Positions 34,474 through 42,152 of a stretch of 64,000 nucleotides of DNA are shown piece after piece. Each line of letters starts with the position of its first letter. Position 1 is the stretch's first letter. The position numbers and the translations under genes are program-made. The stretch lies in NCBI GenBank assembly GCA_035518375.1, contig DATIXQ010000117.1:111216-175215 (forward strand), in the 5' to 3' direction. This DNA is from DATJLY01 sp035518375. Its GTDB lineage: Bacteria; Pseudomonadota; Alphaproteobacteria; ATCC43930; CGMCC-115725. The notes beneath the pieces were generated by a model, which saw nothing but the letters and a program-made list of their open reading frames with translations, was not told the origin of the DNA and searched no databases.

Positions 34474-35217
34474 CTATCCCGCGCCGAAACTTTGCACGAG
34501 GCTGCCGGCGACGAGATACCAGCCGTCGACCAGCACGAAGAAAATGAGCTTGAACGGCAGCGAGATCGTCACCGGCGGCAGCATCATCATGCCCATCGAC
34601 ATGAGAATCGAAGCGACCACGATGTCGATGACGAGGAAGGGCAGGAACAGCAGGAAGCCGATCTCGAAGGCACGGCGCAGTTCGCTCACCATGAAGGCAG
34701 GCACGAGGACGCGCAGCGTGACGTCCTTGGGCGAGGCCACGGGCGGAAGCTTCGCCATGCCGGTGAAAAGCTGCAGGTCCTGGCTGCGCACATGATCGAT
34801 CATGAAGTCGTGGAGCGGGGCGACGCCGCGATCGAACGCCTGCTCGTCGGTGATCTTGTTCTCCATGAGCGGCGCGATGCCGTTCTGATATGACGCCTGC
34901 AATGTCGGCTCCATCACGAAGCCGGTGAGGAAGAGCGCGAGGCTCACCAGCACGATATTGGGCGGCGTCTGCTGCGTGCCGAGCGCGTTCCTTAGAAACG
35001 ACAGGACGACGATGATGCGCGTGAACGAGGTGACGGTGACGAGGATCGCCGGCGCGAGGCTTAGGACCGTGAGCAGCACCAGGAGCTGCACGAGCCGTCC
35101 GGTCGACGAGCCGCCCTCGCCGAGATCGAGCGTCACCGATTGCGCCAAGGCGGGTGTCGCGCGAAGCACGAGTGCGAGAAGACTCAAGCCGAGCGCAAGG
35201 AGGCCGCGGCGCATCAT
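34474..35217 (-). CDS. fliP: Flagellar export gate protein FliP
   Basis: FliP is the core of the flagellar export gate with FliQ and FliR. The 247-residue protein has a signal peptide and hydrophobic segments with the family signatures TSFTRIIVVLSFLRNALGTQ, PPNIVLVSLALFLTGFVM, FMVSELRRAFEIGFLLFLPF and LVIDIVVASILMSMGMMMLP. It overlaps the end of fliO by ATGA and ends the minus-strand operon, apart from fliQ and fliR which are in the flgB operon. Confidence 0.97.
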   Translation of the reverse strand: MMRRGLLALGLSLLALVLRATPALAQSVTLDLGEGGSSTGRLVQLLVLLTVLSLAPAILVTVTSFTRIIVVLSFLRNALGTQQTPPNIVLVSLALFLTGFVMEPTLQASYQNGIAPLMENKITDEQAFDRGVAPLHDFMIDHVRSQDLQLFTGMAKLPPVASPKDVTLRVLVPAFMVSELRRAFEIGFLLFLPFLVIDIVVASILMSMGMMMLPPVTISLPFKLIFFVLVDGWYLVAGSLVQSFGAG

Positions 35218-35516
35218 CGAGCGGTCTCCTCGAGCGCGGCGGTGAAGCCGCCGGCGCGGACGGCGGAACCGCTTTCCACCACGATGTCGCCATTCATGCC
35301 GAGCAGCACGAGATGTTCGGCATCATCGCGCTTTACCAGCACCAGCCGACGCTTGGCGTCGAGCGGCAGGACTTCCACGATGGCGAGGCGCCGCTTGCCA
35401 CCGCTCGTCGTGAGCCGGCCCATCACTCCGAGGCGCCGCGCGATCCAGGCAAGCGCCAGGATAAGCGCGATGACGATGAGCAGCGCCGAGAAGTACCAGG
35501 CGTAGCTTTGGATCAT
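35214..35516 (-). CDS. fliO: Flagellar biosynthesis protein FliO
   Basis: FliO stabilises FliP during gate assembly. This 100-residue protein has one membrane segment at about residues 6-27 and the conserved FliO core RRLAIVEVLPLDAKRRLVLV with KRDDAEHLVLLG. It lies 3 bp after the unknown 98-residue gene and overlaps fliP, the usual fliO-fliP order. Confidence 0.92.
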   Translation of the reverse strand: MIQSYAWYFSALLIVIALILALAWIARRLGVMGRLTTSGGKRRLAIVEVLPLDAKRRLVLVKRDDAEHLVLLGMNGDIVVESGSAVRAGGFTAALEETAR

Positions 35517-35519
35517 GGG

Positions 35520-35816
35520 TTAGCGCTCGCTCTCGCGGGCACCGTGCGCGGCGCCGTATGCCGCGGCCGCGCGCCGCTGCGTATCACTGCGCTGTTGCTT
35601 AAGGAGGTCGGCGGCCAATCCCTCGAGCGTGTGGAGGAGTTGGCCGAGTGCTGCCACGAGCGCCGCCCGTTCGCAGATCGGCGCTGTTGCGACTTCCGCC
35701 ATCGCGGCTTCGACCGCGGCATATAGCCCTGCGAGGTCGAGCGTCGCGCCCTCGCGCACCGCGGTGCGGGCGCGTTCGAGGCTCTGGGCGATCTCGCCGA
35801 TGCGGTCCGTCATCAT
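35520..35816 (-). CDS. Unknown small helical protein between flhB-like and fliO
   Basis: A 98-residue protein I do not recognise. It is Ala/Leu/Glu-rich and predicted all-helical (IGEIAQSLERARTAVREGAT; LVAALGQLLHTLEGLAADLL), with one cysteine, no signal peptide or membrane segment, and an Arg-rich C-terminus. ATGA overlap with the flhB-like gene before it and a 3-bp gap to fliO show that it belongs to the export-gate operon. Size and charge resemble small export chaperones such as FliT, but there is no clear sequence match. Confidence 0.75.
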   Translation of the reverse strand: MMTDRIGEIAQSLERARTAVREGATLDLAGLYAAVEAAMAEVATAPICERAALVAALGQLLHTLEGLAADLLKQQRSDTQRRAAAAYGAAHGARESER

Positions 35817-36115
35817 GTCCGTGCCTCGCGCGTTGCGGGAAGGCGTCCATTGGCCTTGAGCACGTAGAACAGGATCTCGGCCACGACCGCGAAGGCTGCG
35901 GCCGGGATTCGCTCGCCGACCCCGACCGCCTCGAGCATTTCGGCGAGATCGGCGTTTTCGCGCACGGCGATGCCGTTTTCCTTGGCGAGTTCGAGGATGC
36001 GTTCGGCGATCGCGCCACGCCCGGAGGCGACGATCTGCGGCGCCTGGCGGCTCTCGTGCTCGTAGCGGAGTGCCACGGCAAGAGGCGGCCGGTCGGAGGA
36101 GGGGCGTGAAGCCAA
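35813..36115 (-). CDS. Stand-alone FlhB C-terminal-domain protein
   Basis: About 100 residues homologous to the cytoplasmic FlhB/YscU autocleavage domain after the cleavage point: LAVALRYEHESRQAPQIVAS, GRGAIAERILELAKENGIAV, and IPAAAFAVVAEILFYVLKAN. The NPTH motif and all membrane segments are absent, and the protein begins where the cleaved FlhB fragment would. Similar FlhB2/FlhX-type proteins are encoded with fliO-fliP or fliK in many flagellar systems. The start is uncertain: I chose TTG at 36115 because upstream in-frame sequence (ATG at 36205 or 36268) is AT-rich, overlaps the flgB control region, and looks non-coding. Confidence 0.8.
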   Translation of the reverse strand: MASRPSSDRPPLAVALRYEHESRQAPQIVASGRGAIAERILELAKENGIAVRENADLAEMLEAVGVGERIPAAAFAVVAEILFYVLKANGRLPATREART

Positions 36116-36205
36116 GCGCGGACTTTCTATCCTTGTGAGCAAGGCGATTGTCGCGTGCTTATCCTTAATTTTTGGTTTCGCCGCGTGTTTGGCGATAACC
36201 GGCAT

Positions 36206-36221
36206 TTTACCGGTTTTTAAC
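36206..36221 (+). promoter_or_regulatory. CtrA-like box upstream of flgB
   Basis: TTTA-CCGGTTT-TTAAC, one mismatch from TTAA-N7-TTAAC, 26 bp before the flgB ATG, the same distance as the perfect box at fliX. The surrounding 36130-36225 stretch is clearly more AT-rich than its flanks. Binding is inferred. Confidence 0.45.
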
Positions 36222-36246
36222 GCAAATCCGCCGATCATCCGGCGCG

Positions 36247-36645
36247 ATGGATCTGTCGCAAATTCCATTGTTCGAGGCGCTGACGAAGCGCATGACGTGG
36301 CTCAGCGACCGCCAATCGGTACTCGCCGAGAACGTCGCGAACGCCGACACGCCGGGTTTCGTCGGGCAAGATTTGCGTCCGCCCGATTTCCGCCAGATCC
36401 TTCAGCAATCGACCTCTCAGGTCGCGCTCACAACGACCAATCCCGCGCACATCACGGCGAAGCGCACGCTTGCCGACATCGAGACGCGGGAGTCCGAGAG
36501 CGGCGGGAGCGGTCCGGGCGGACATGTCTCGCTCGAGCAGGAAATGCTCAAAGTGTCGCAGACGGCCAACGACTATGCGCTGGTCGCGACGCTCTACCGC
36601 GCCAATCTTGGCCTCGTGAAGACCGTGCTCGGCCGCAGCAGCTAG
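36247..36645 (+). CDS. flgB: Flagellar proximal rod protein FlgB
   Basis: FlgB is the most proximal rod subunit. The 132-residue protein has the rod signature LTKRMTWLSDRQSVLAENVA with NADTPGFVGQDLRPPDF, a disordered Gly/Ser middle, and the C-terminal LEQEMLKVSQTANDYALVAT. It opens the flgB-flgC-fliE-fliQ-fliR-flhB-cckA operon. Confidence 0.95.
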   Translation: MDLSQIPLFEALTKRMTWLSDRQSVLAENVANADTPGFVGQDLRPPDFRQILQQSTSQVALTTTNPAHITAKRTLADIETRESESGGSGPGGHVSLEQEMLKVSQTANDYALVATLYRANLGLVKTVLGRSS

Positions 36646-36664
36646 CGCGAGCGGGAGACGCATC

Positions 36665-37075
36665 ATGGATTTCAGCACACCGCTCGATATCGCCTATTCC
36701 GGCATGTCCGCCGAAAGCCAGCGTCTCAAGGTCATCGCCGAGAATCTCGCCAATGCCGATTCGACGGCGGAGGCGCCGGGGCAGGATCCCTATCGCCGCC
36801 AGGTCGTGACCTTCTCGGACGTTTTCAACAAGTCGATCGGCGCCAACGAGGTCAAGGTCTCGGGGGTGGTGCCGGCCGGCGGTATGTTCGGGAAGAAATA
36901 CGAGCCGGGCCATCCCGCAGCCGACGCCGATGGCTACGTGCTGACGCCCAACGTCAATCCCGTCACCGAGCTCATGGATATGCGCGAAGCGCAGCGCAGC
37001 TACGATGCGAATCTCAATGTGATCGATGCGGTGAAGGCGATGGTGAGCCGCACCATTGACCTGCTGCACGGCTGA
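36665..37075 (+). CDS. flgC: Flagellar proximal rod protein FlgC
   Basis: A 136-residue rod subunit starting with LDIAYSGMSAESQRLKVIAE, NLANADSTAEAPGQDPYRRQ, and ending EAQRSYDANLNVIDAVKAMV followed by SRTIDLL. These are standard FlgC features, and the gene follows flgB and precedes fliE in the usual order. A GGGAGACGC ribosome-binding site precedes the ATG. Confidence 0.96.
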   Translation: MDFSTPLDIAYSGMSAESQRLKVIAENLANADSTAEAPGQDPYRRQVVTFSDVFNKSIGANEVKVSGVVPAGGMFGKKYEPGHPAADADGYVLTPNVNPVTELMDMREAQRSYDANLNVIDAVKAMVSRTIDLLHG

Positions 37076-37091
37076 GCGCGGGGACCCCTAG

Positions 37092-37400
37092 ATGCCATCC
37101 ATAAATTTCTCCGATGCCGTCAACGCCTACCAGAGCGCGGCGCGTGCCGTAACCGGGCCGTCCGCGCCCACGGCTGGTGCGGACAAGAATTTCGGCGACA
37201 TGCTGCGCGCCGCGGCCGGCAACGTCGTCGATACCATTTCCAAGGGCGAGCAGGCCTCGCTCCAGGCGGCCACCGGCACGGCTGATCTCACCGCCGTAAC
37301 CGCCGCGGTCAACAATGCCGAGGTTGCGGTGCAGACCGTGGCCGCGATCCGCGACCGCGTCATCGCCGCCTACCAGGACATTATGCGGATGCCGATCTGA
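37092..37400 (+). CDS. fliE: MS-ring-rod junction protein FliE
   Basis: FliE links the MS ring to the rod. The 102-residue protein has the family C-terminal helices (FGDMLRAAAGNVVDTISKGE; VAVQTVAAIRDRVIAAYQDI, MRMPI end). The MRMPI ending is the near-universal FliE C-terminus. Its stop overlaps the fliQ start by one base. Confidence 0.95.
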   Translation: MPSINFSDAVNAYQSAARAVTGPSAPTAGADKNFGDMLRAAAGNVVDTISKGEQASLQAATGTADLTAVTAAVNNAEVAVQTVAAIRDRVIAAYQDIMRMPI

Positions 37401-37663
37401 TGGATGCCAACGACGTTCTCGAAATCGGTCGCGAGACGATCATCGTCGCGATCAAGATCGGCGCGCCGGCGATGCTTCTGGCACTCGTCGTCGGCCTTGC
37501 CATAGCACTTCTCCAGGCGCTGACACAGATCCAGGAGATGACGCTCACCTTCGTCCCGAAGATGCTGGTGATCCTGCTGTCGCTCATGCTCTTTCTGCCA
37601 TTCATGCTGGCGACGCTGCAGACCTTCACCGAAGGGCTGATGAGCCGGATCATCTCCGGATAG
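37400..37663 (+). CDS. fliQ: Flagellar export gate protein FliQ
   Basis: An 87-residue two-helix export-gate subunit with VLEIGRETIIVAIKIGAPAM, LALVVGLAIALLQALTQIQE and LTFVPKMLVILLSLMLFLPF, the classic FliQ pattern. It is placed directly between fliE and fliR, and its FliP partner is encoded on the opposite strand 2.2 kb to the left. Confidence 0.96.
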   Translation: MDANDVLEIGRETIIVAIKIGAPAMLLALVVGLAIALLQALTQIQEMTLTFVPKMLVILLSLMLFLPFMLATLQTFTEGLMSRIISG

Positions 37664-37680
37664 CGGCAGTCGAGGGGGCC

Positions 37681-38448
37681 ATGCCGCTCGAACAAGTTCT
37701 GCCAGCGAACGCGTTCGCCGCGCTCCTGATCTTTTGCCGGCTGGGCGCGATGATGATGTTGCTGCCGGGCTTCGGCGAGGTCTATGTGCCGCAGCGTTAC
37801 CGTCTACTCCTCGCGCTCGGCATGGCGTTGCTCCTGACGCCCGTTCTCGCGCCGCTCCTGCCGGCGCTTCCGGGCAGTCCTGCTCAGCTCGCGATCCTTG
37901 TCCTTGGCGAGATCACGGTCGGCGTGTTCATCGGCACGCTCGCGCGCATGATGGTGGCGGCGCTCGAGACGGCGGGCATGATGGTGTCGTTGCAGGTCGG
38001 GCTTTCGGCCGCGACCATGTTCAATCCGATGGCCGACTCGAACGGCAGCGCGATCCCGGCGGCGCTCTACGGCATGCTCGGCGTCGTTCTGATCTTCCTC
38101 ACCGATCTCGACCATCTGATGCTGCGCGCGGCGGTCGATAGTTATGGTCTTTTCCGCCCCGGCGCGCTGCCGCCCTTGGGTGATTTCGCCGGCACAGTAG
38201 TGCGATTTGCCGCCGGCTCCTTCCGTCTCGCGTTCGAGATGGCTGCACCCTTCATCATCGTCGGCCTCGTCTTCTTCATCGCCCTCGGCATCATCGCCCG
38301 TCTCGTGCCGCAACTTCAGGTACTCTTCATCGCCCAGCCGCTGCAGATCCTCGGCGGCCTTGTGCTGTTCACCGTCGTCCTCGCCGCCGGCATGCGCTGG
38401 TTCCTTGAAGCTTTTGCGCAGCAACTGGCCTTTCTCACCGGAGGCTAG
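37681..38448 (+). CDS. fliR: Flagellar export gate protein FliR
   Basis: A 255-residue polytopic membrane protein of the export gate. It has FLRs typical N-terminus LEQVLPANAFAALLIFCRLG, PGFGEVYVPQRYRLLLALGM, LGEITVGVFIGTLARMMVAA and GLVLFTVVLAAGMRWFLEAF. The ATG at 37681 gives family length; upstream in-frame sequence belongs to the fliQ region in another frame. It ends 2 bp before flhB. Confidence 0.95.
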   Translation: MPLEQVLPANAFAALLIFCRLGAMMMLLPGFGEVYVPQRYRLLLALGMALLLTPVLAPLLPALPGSPAQLAILVLGEITVGVFIGTLARMMVAALETAGMMVSLQVGLSAATMFNPMADSNGSAIPAALYGMLGVVLIFLTDLDHLMLRAAVDSYGLFRPGALPPLGDFAGTVVRFAAGSFRLAFEMAAPFIIVGLVFFIALGIIARLVPQLQVLFIAQPLQILGGLVLFTVVLAAGMRWFLEAFAQQLAFLTGG

Positions 38449-38450
38449 GC

Positions 38451-39536
38451 GTGGCGCAGGATTGGGATGACGGCCAAAAAACCGAAGACCCGTCGCAACG
38501 GCGTCTGCAGCGTGCCCGTGAGGAGGGCCGCGTCGCGCATTCGCGCGAGATCAACACATGGTTCATGCTGGCGGCGTTCGGCCTCAACCTCGTGTTCGTT
38601 CTGCCCTCGACGATGGGACGGATCGTGCGCGCGCTCGATCTCTTCACCGATCCGCAACGCTTCATCGTCGCGGATGGGGTCATGTGGGAGGCCGTAACCG
38701 CGGCCCTTACCGGCGTTGCCGGCGCGCTCGTCGTACCGTTCGTGATCCTGCTGATCGCCGCTGTTGCTGGCAGCGTCGTGCAGACGGGGTTTGTGTTCGC
38801 AACCGAGCGGATCGGATTCAAGGCAAGCCATCTCTCGCCGCTCGAAGGCGTAAAGCGTCTGTTCTCGCTGCGCGGCGTCGTCGAGCTGGGCAAGAGCGTG
38901 GCCAAGGTTCTCATCGTCGGCGCCATCGCGGTGATGATGCTGCGCGGCGAGATCGAGCACGTCTCGCAGATGGCGACGCTCACGCCCGAGGACACGCTCG
39001 TCGAGATCGGCCGCCTGGTGCTGCGCCTCCTCGGCGGCATCCTCGCGATCCTGACCGCGCTCGCGGGCGCCGACTATGTTTATCAGCGCCTCAACCTAAT
39101 GCGCGGCCTGCGCATGACGCGGCGCGAGATCAAGGAGGAGCAGAAGCAGTCCGAAGGCGATCCGCTCGTGCGTGCACGACTCCGGCAAATCCGTATGGAT
39201 CGGGCACGCAAGCGCATGATGGCGGCAGTCCCCGGCGCTTCGGTCGTCATCACCAATCCGACGCATTACGCCGTTGCTCTGAAGTACGAGCTTGGTGATT
39301 CGGGCGCGCCCACGGTCGTCGCCAAGGGTACCGACCTCATCGCCCTCAAGATTCGCGAGATCGCCGAGGAGAATGGTGTCCCTGTGGTTGAGAATCCCCC
39401 CCTCGCACGCGCGCTCCACGCGGGTGTCGAAATCGACCGCGAAATTCCACCCGAGCATTACAAGGCTGTGGCCGAGATCATTGGTTACGTTTTCCGCCTG
39501 AAGGGCAAAATCCGGCCCCCCGCGCCGGCAATGTGA
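38451..39536 (+). CDS. flhB: Flagellar export switch protein FlhB
   Basis: FlhB switches export from hook to filament substrates. The 361-residue protein begins at a GTG preceded by GGAGGC, has the N-terminal KTEDPSQRRLQRAREEGRVA motif, four membrane segments, and the autocleavage motif NPTH in VVITNPTHYAVALKYE near residue 270. The C-terminal LKIREIAEENGVPVVENPPL and ALHAGVEIDREIPPEHYKAV are complete. cckA follows after 13 bp. Confidence 0.97.
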   Translation: MAQDWDDGQKTEDPSQRRLQRAREEGRVAHSREINTWFMLAAFGLNLVFVLPSTMGRIVRALDLFTDPQRFIVADGVMWEAVTAALTGVAGALVVPFVILLIAAVAGSVVQTGFVFATERIGFKASHLSPLEGVKRLFSLRGVVELGKSVAKVLIVGAIAVMMLRGEIEHVSQMATLTPEDTLVEIGRLVLRLLGGILAILTALAGADYVYQRLNLMRGLRMTRREIKEEQKQSEGDPLVRARLRQIRMDRARKRMMAAVPGASVVITNPTHYAVALKYELGDSGAPTVVAKGTDLIALKIREIAEENGVPVVENPPLARALHAGVEIDREIPPEHYKAVAEIIGYVFRLKGKIRPPAPAM

Positions 39537-39549
39537 TAAGTTTCGCGCT

Positions 39550-42117
39550 ATGGACGCATCGGTCGAACGGGAAAGCCGCGTCGCAGCGCGGAACGCGGAA
39601 GCGAAAGAATCGGCGCCCAGCGCAATCTCGGCGACCGACGCGCGCCCGGCGGCGACATTGCCCCGCTGGGTTCATGGGCTGAGCGCAGCCGCGCTCTTCC
39701 TCGCGCTCGCCGCGTTGACGCTCGGCACACTTCTCTTCACGGAGATGCTTGAGGGCGAGGCGGCGCGTCCGGTGGCACTCTTGCTCGCGGGACTCGCGCT
39801 TGTCATCGGCAGTGCCGCCGTCGTCGCGCGCCTCGTCCATACGACTTTCGTCAGCCGCCTCGCCCTTTTGAGTCAGGCGCTCGAGACTTCACCGCAAGCC
39901 CATTTCATCGTCGGGCCAGACGGGCGCGCAGCCTACGCCAACGCCGCCTTTCGTCGCTTCTTCGGGACCTCGCCGCGCCCGCTCGAGGCGATTAAGCGCA
40001 TCATCGCGCCGGGCGATCCTTCGGCCGCCGATTTCGCGCGTCTTGCTCTCGACGCGAGCGAGCGTGGCGCTACGAGCGGCCGCATCGCGCTCGCACAAGG
40101 CGGCGCCGGGCAAAGCTGGTTCGCCGTCACGGCGCACGCGCTCTCGGGCCGGCCGGGCTTCACGCTGTGGAGCTTCGAAGACGTTACCGCGCGGCACGAG
40201 ATGGAGCAGGTGATCCGTGACGAGCAGCGCAAGCTGGCGGATTTCCTCGACAGTGCGCCGGTGGGCTTCTACTCGGTCGATGCGACGGGTGCTTTCCTCT
40301 TCGTCAATGAGGCCTTGGCCGAGTGGCTGGGCACGACGCCCGGGGCGCTCGTCGAAGGCGGCACACGGCTTGGCGATTTCCTGGCCTTCCCCGCGCCCGC
40401 CGGCGCGCCCCCGCACGCGCCCTTCTCCGGCGGCAACGAGCGGACCGGCGAGGTTGTGCTGAAGGGCCGCCAAGGCCGCACTTTCCACGCCTTCATCTCG
40501 CAAAGCGTGGTGCGTACGGGCAACGGCCTGCGCACCCGCTCGATCGTGCGCGACCTCTCGCCCGAGCGCGAGCACGAGGAGGAGGCGCGCCTCTCGCGCC
40601 AGCGCTATCAGGGCTTCTTCGCAAACGCTCCCGTCGGGATCGCGCTCGTCGGCCGCGACGGCCGGATCGAAGAGGCGAACGGCGCGCTCTGCGAGCTATT
40701 GGGTCTTGGGCAGCATTCCGAACTCGTCGGGCGCAACGTCGTCGGGTTTGTGGATCCGGCGGAGCGTGCCCTTGTCGCGGCGAGTCTCGATGAGGCGGCG
40801 GCGGGCCGTACCGTCGGCTCGCCCGTCGAGATTCGCCTGCGCGGCGCGCGCGAGCGCAGCGCCGCCGTATTCGCGAGCCGGCTCGGGCCGGGCGAGGATG
40901 CGGGCCTCATCCTCCATTTTATCGACACGACCGAGCGCAAGAGCCTCGAGGCGCAATTCGCGCAATCGCAGAAGATGCAGGCGGTGGGTCAACTCGCCGG
41001 CGGCGTCGCGCACGATTTCAACAATCTGCTGACGGCGATGATCGGCTTCTGCGATCTCCTGCTGCTGCGCTTCCGTCCGGGCGATCCGTCCTTCTCGGAC
41101 ATCATGCAGATCAAGCAGAACGCCAACCGGGCGGCAAATCTTGTGCGCCAGCTTCTCGCGTTCTCGCGCCAGCAGAGCCTGCAGCCGCGTGTCCTCAATG
41201 TCACTGACGTGCTCGACGAGCTGAAACATCTGCTGCGGCGCCTCATCGGCGAGAACATCGAGCTGAACGTGACGCACAGCCGCGATCTGGGCCTCGTCAA
41301 AGTGGATCAGGGACAGCTCGAGCAAGTCATCATCAATCTCGTCGTCAACGCGCGCGACGCGATGCCCGGCGGCGGCACGCTCGCGATCCGCACCGCGAAC
41401 GTGACTCTGGAAGCGGCCGTGCGGCGCGGCCACGAGATCATGCCGGCGGGCGATTACGTGCAGATCGAGGTGCGCGATACGGGCTTCGGCATCCCGCAGG
41501 AAAATCTTGAACGGATCTTCGAGCCGTTCTTCTCGACGAAGGAAGTGGGGTCTGGAACCGGGCTCGGCCTCTCGACCGTCTACGGCATCGTGAAGCAGAC
41601 GGGCGGCTTCGTGTTCGCCGAGAGCGAGCCGGGTGACGGCGCCGCCTTCATCATCCTGCTGCCGCGGCTTGCGGGCGCGGAAGCCGCGCCTGGCGCGCGC
41701 CCCGAAAGCGCTGAGCAGCAGAGCATGCGCGATCTCACGGGCGCCGGCACCGTGCTGCTTGTCGAGGACGAGGACCCGGTGCGGCTCTTCAGCGCGCGCG
41801 CCTTGAAGAACAAGGGCTACAAGGTGGTCGAGGCGAAGAGCGCGGAGCAGGCGCTCGAGGAGATAGAGAAGGTCGGGGTCGCGAGCTTCGACCTGCTCAT
41901 CACCGACGTGGTCATGCCGCGGATGGACGGACCGGCGCTCGTCAAAGAGGTGCGCGCCATTCAGCCCGACATGAAGGTGATCTTCATCTCGGGCTATACC
42001 GAGGACGCGTTCAGGAAGCGCCTCGGCGACGAAAGCAGCATCCACTTTCTGGCGAAGCCGTTCAGCCTTAAGCAGCTCGCCGGCAAGGTGAAGGAAGTGA
42101 TGGTCGCGGGGGGATGA
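39550..42117 (+). CDS. cckA: Hybrid histidine kinase CckA
   Basis: CckA starts the phosphorelay (CckA-ChpT-CtrA) that controls CtrA activity. The 855-residue protein has two N-terminal membrane segments (about 43-66 and 73-96), tandem PAS-like domains to about residue 460, a HisKA domain with LAGGVAHDFNNLLTAMIGFC (phosphorylated His488), an HATPase domain (NLVVNARDAMPGGG; GTGLGLSTVYGIVKQTGG), and a C-terminal receiver with phospho-Asp786 in LLITDVVMPRMDG and the FISGYTEDAF stretch. Placement at the end of the flgB-flhB operon ties expression of the CtrA activator to early flagellar genes. A strong terminator follows. Confidence 0.95.
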   Translation: MDASVERESRVAARNAEAKESAPSAISATDARPAATLPRWVHGLSAAALFLALAALTLGTLLFTEMLEGEAARPVALLLAGLALVIGSAAVVARLVHTTFVSRLALLSQALETSPQAHFIVGPDGRAAYANAAFRRFFGTSPRPLEAIKRIIAPGDPSAADFARLALDASERGATSGRIALAQGGAGQSWFAVTAHALSGRPGFTLWSFEDVTARHEMEQVIRDEQRKLADFLDSAPVGFYSVDATGAFLFVNEALAEWLGTTPGALVEGGTRLGDFLAFPAPAGAPPHAPFSGGNERTGEVVLKGRQGRTFHAFISQSVVRTGNGLRTRSIVRDLSPEREHEEEARLSRQRYQGFFANAPVGIALVGRDGRIEEANGALCELLGLGQHSELVGRNVVGFVDPAERALVAASLDEAAAGRTVGSPVEIRLRGARERSAAVFASRLGPGEDAGLILHFIDTTERKSLEAQFAQSQKMQAVGQLAGGVAHDFNNLLTAMIGFCDLLLLRFRPGDPSFSDIMQIKQNANRAANLVRQLLAFSRQQSLQPRVLNVTDVLDELKHLLRRLIGENIELNVTHSRDLGLVKVDQGQLEQVIINLVVNARDAMPGGGTLAIRTANVTLEAAVRRGHEIMPAGDYVQIEVRDTGFGIPQENLERIFEPFFSTKEVGSGTGLGLSTVYGIVKQTGGFVFAESEPGDGAAFIILLPRLAGAEAAPGARPESAEQQSMRDLTGAGTVLLVEDEDPVRLFSARALKNKGYKVVEAKSAEQALEEIEKVGVASFDLLITDVVMPRMDGPALVKEVRAIQPDMKVIFISGYTEDAFRKRLGDESSIHFLAKPFSLKQLAGKVKEVMVAGG

Positions 42118-42120
42118 CGC

Positions 42121-42150
42121 GGGAGGGTGCATTGCTGCACCCTCCCTTTT
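42121..42150 (+). terminator. Rho-independent terminator after cckA
   Basis: A perfect 11-bp stem GGGAGGGTGCA / TGCACCCTCCC with a TTGC loop is followed by TTTT, 3 bp after the cckA stop and just before the convergent transporter gene. It closes the flgB-cckA operon. Confidence 0.9.
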
Positions 42151-42152
42151 CG

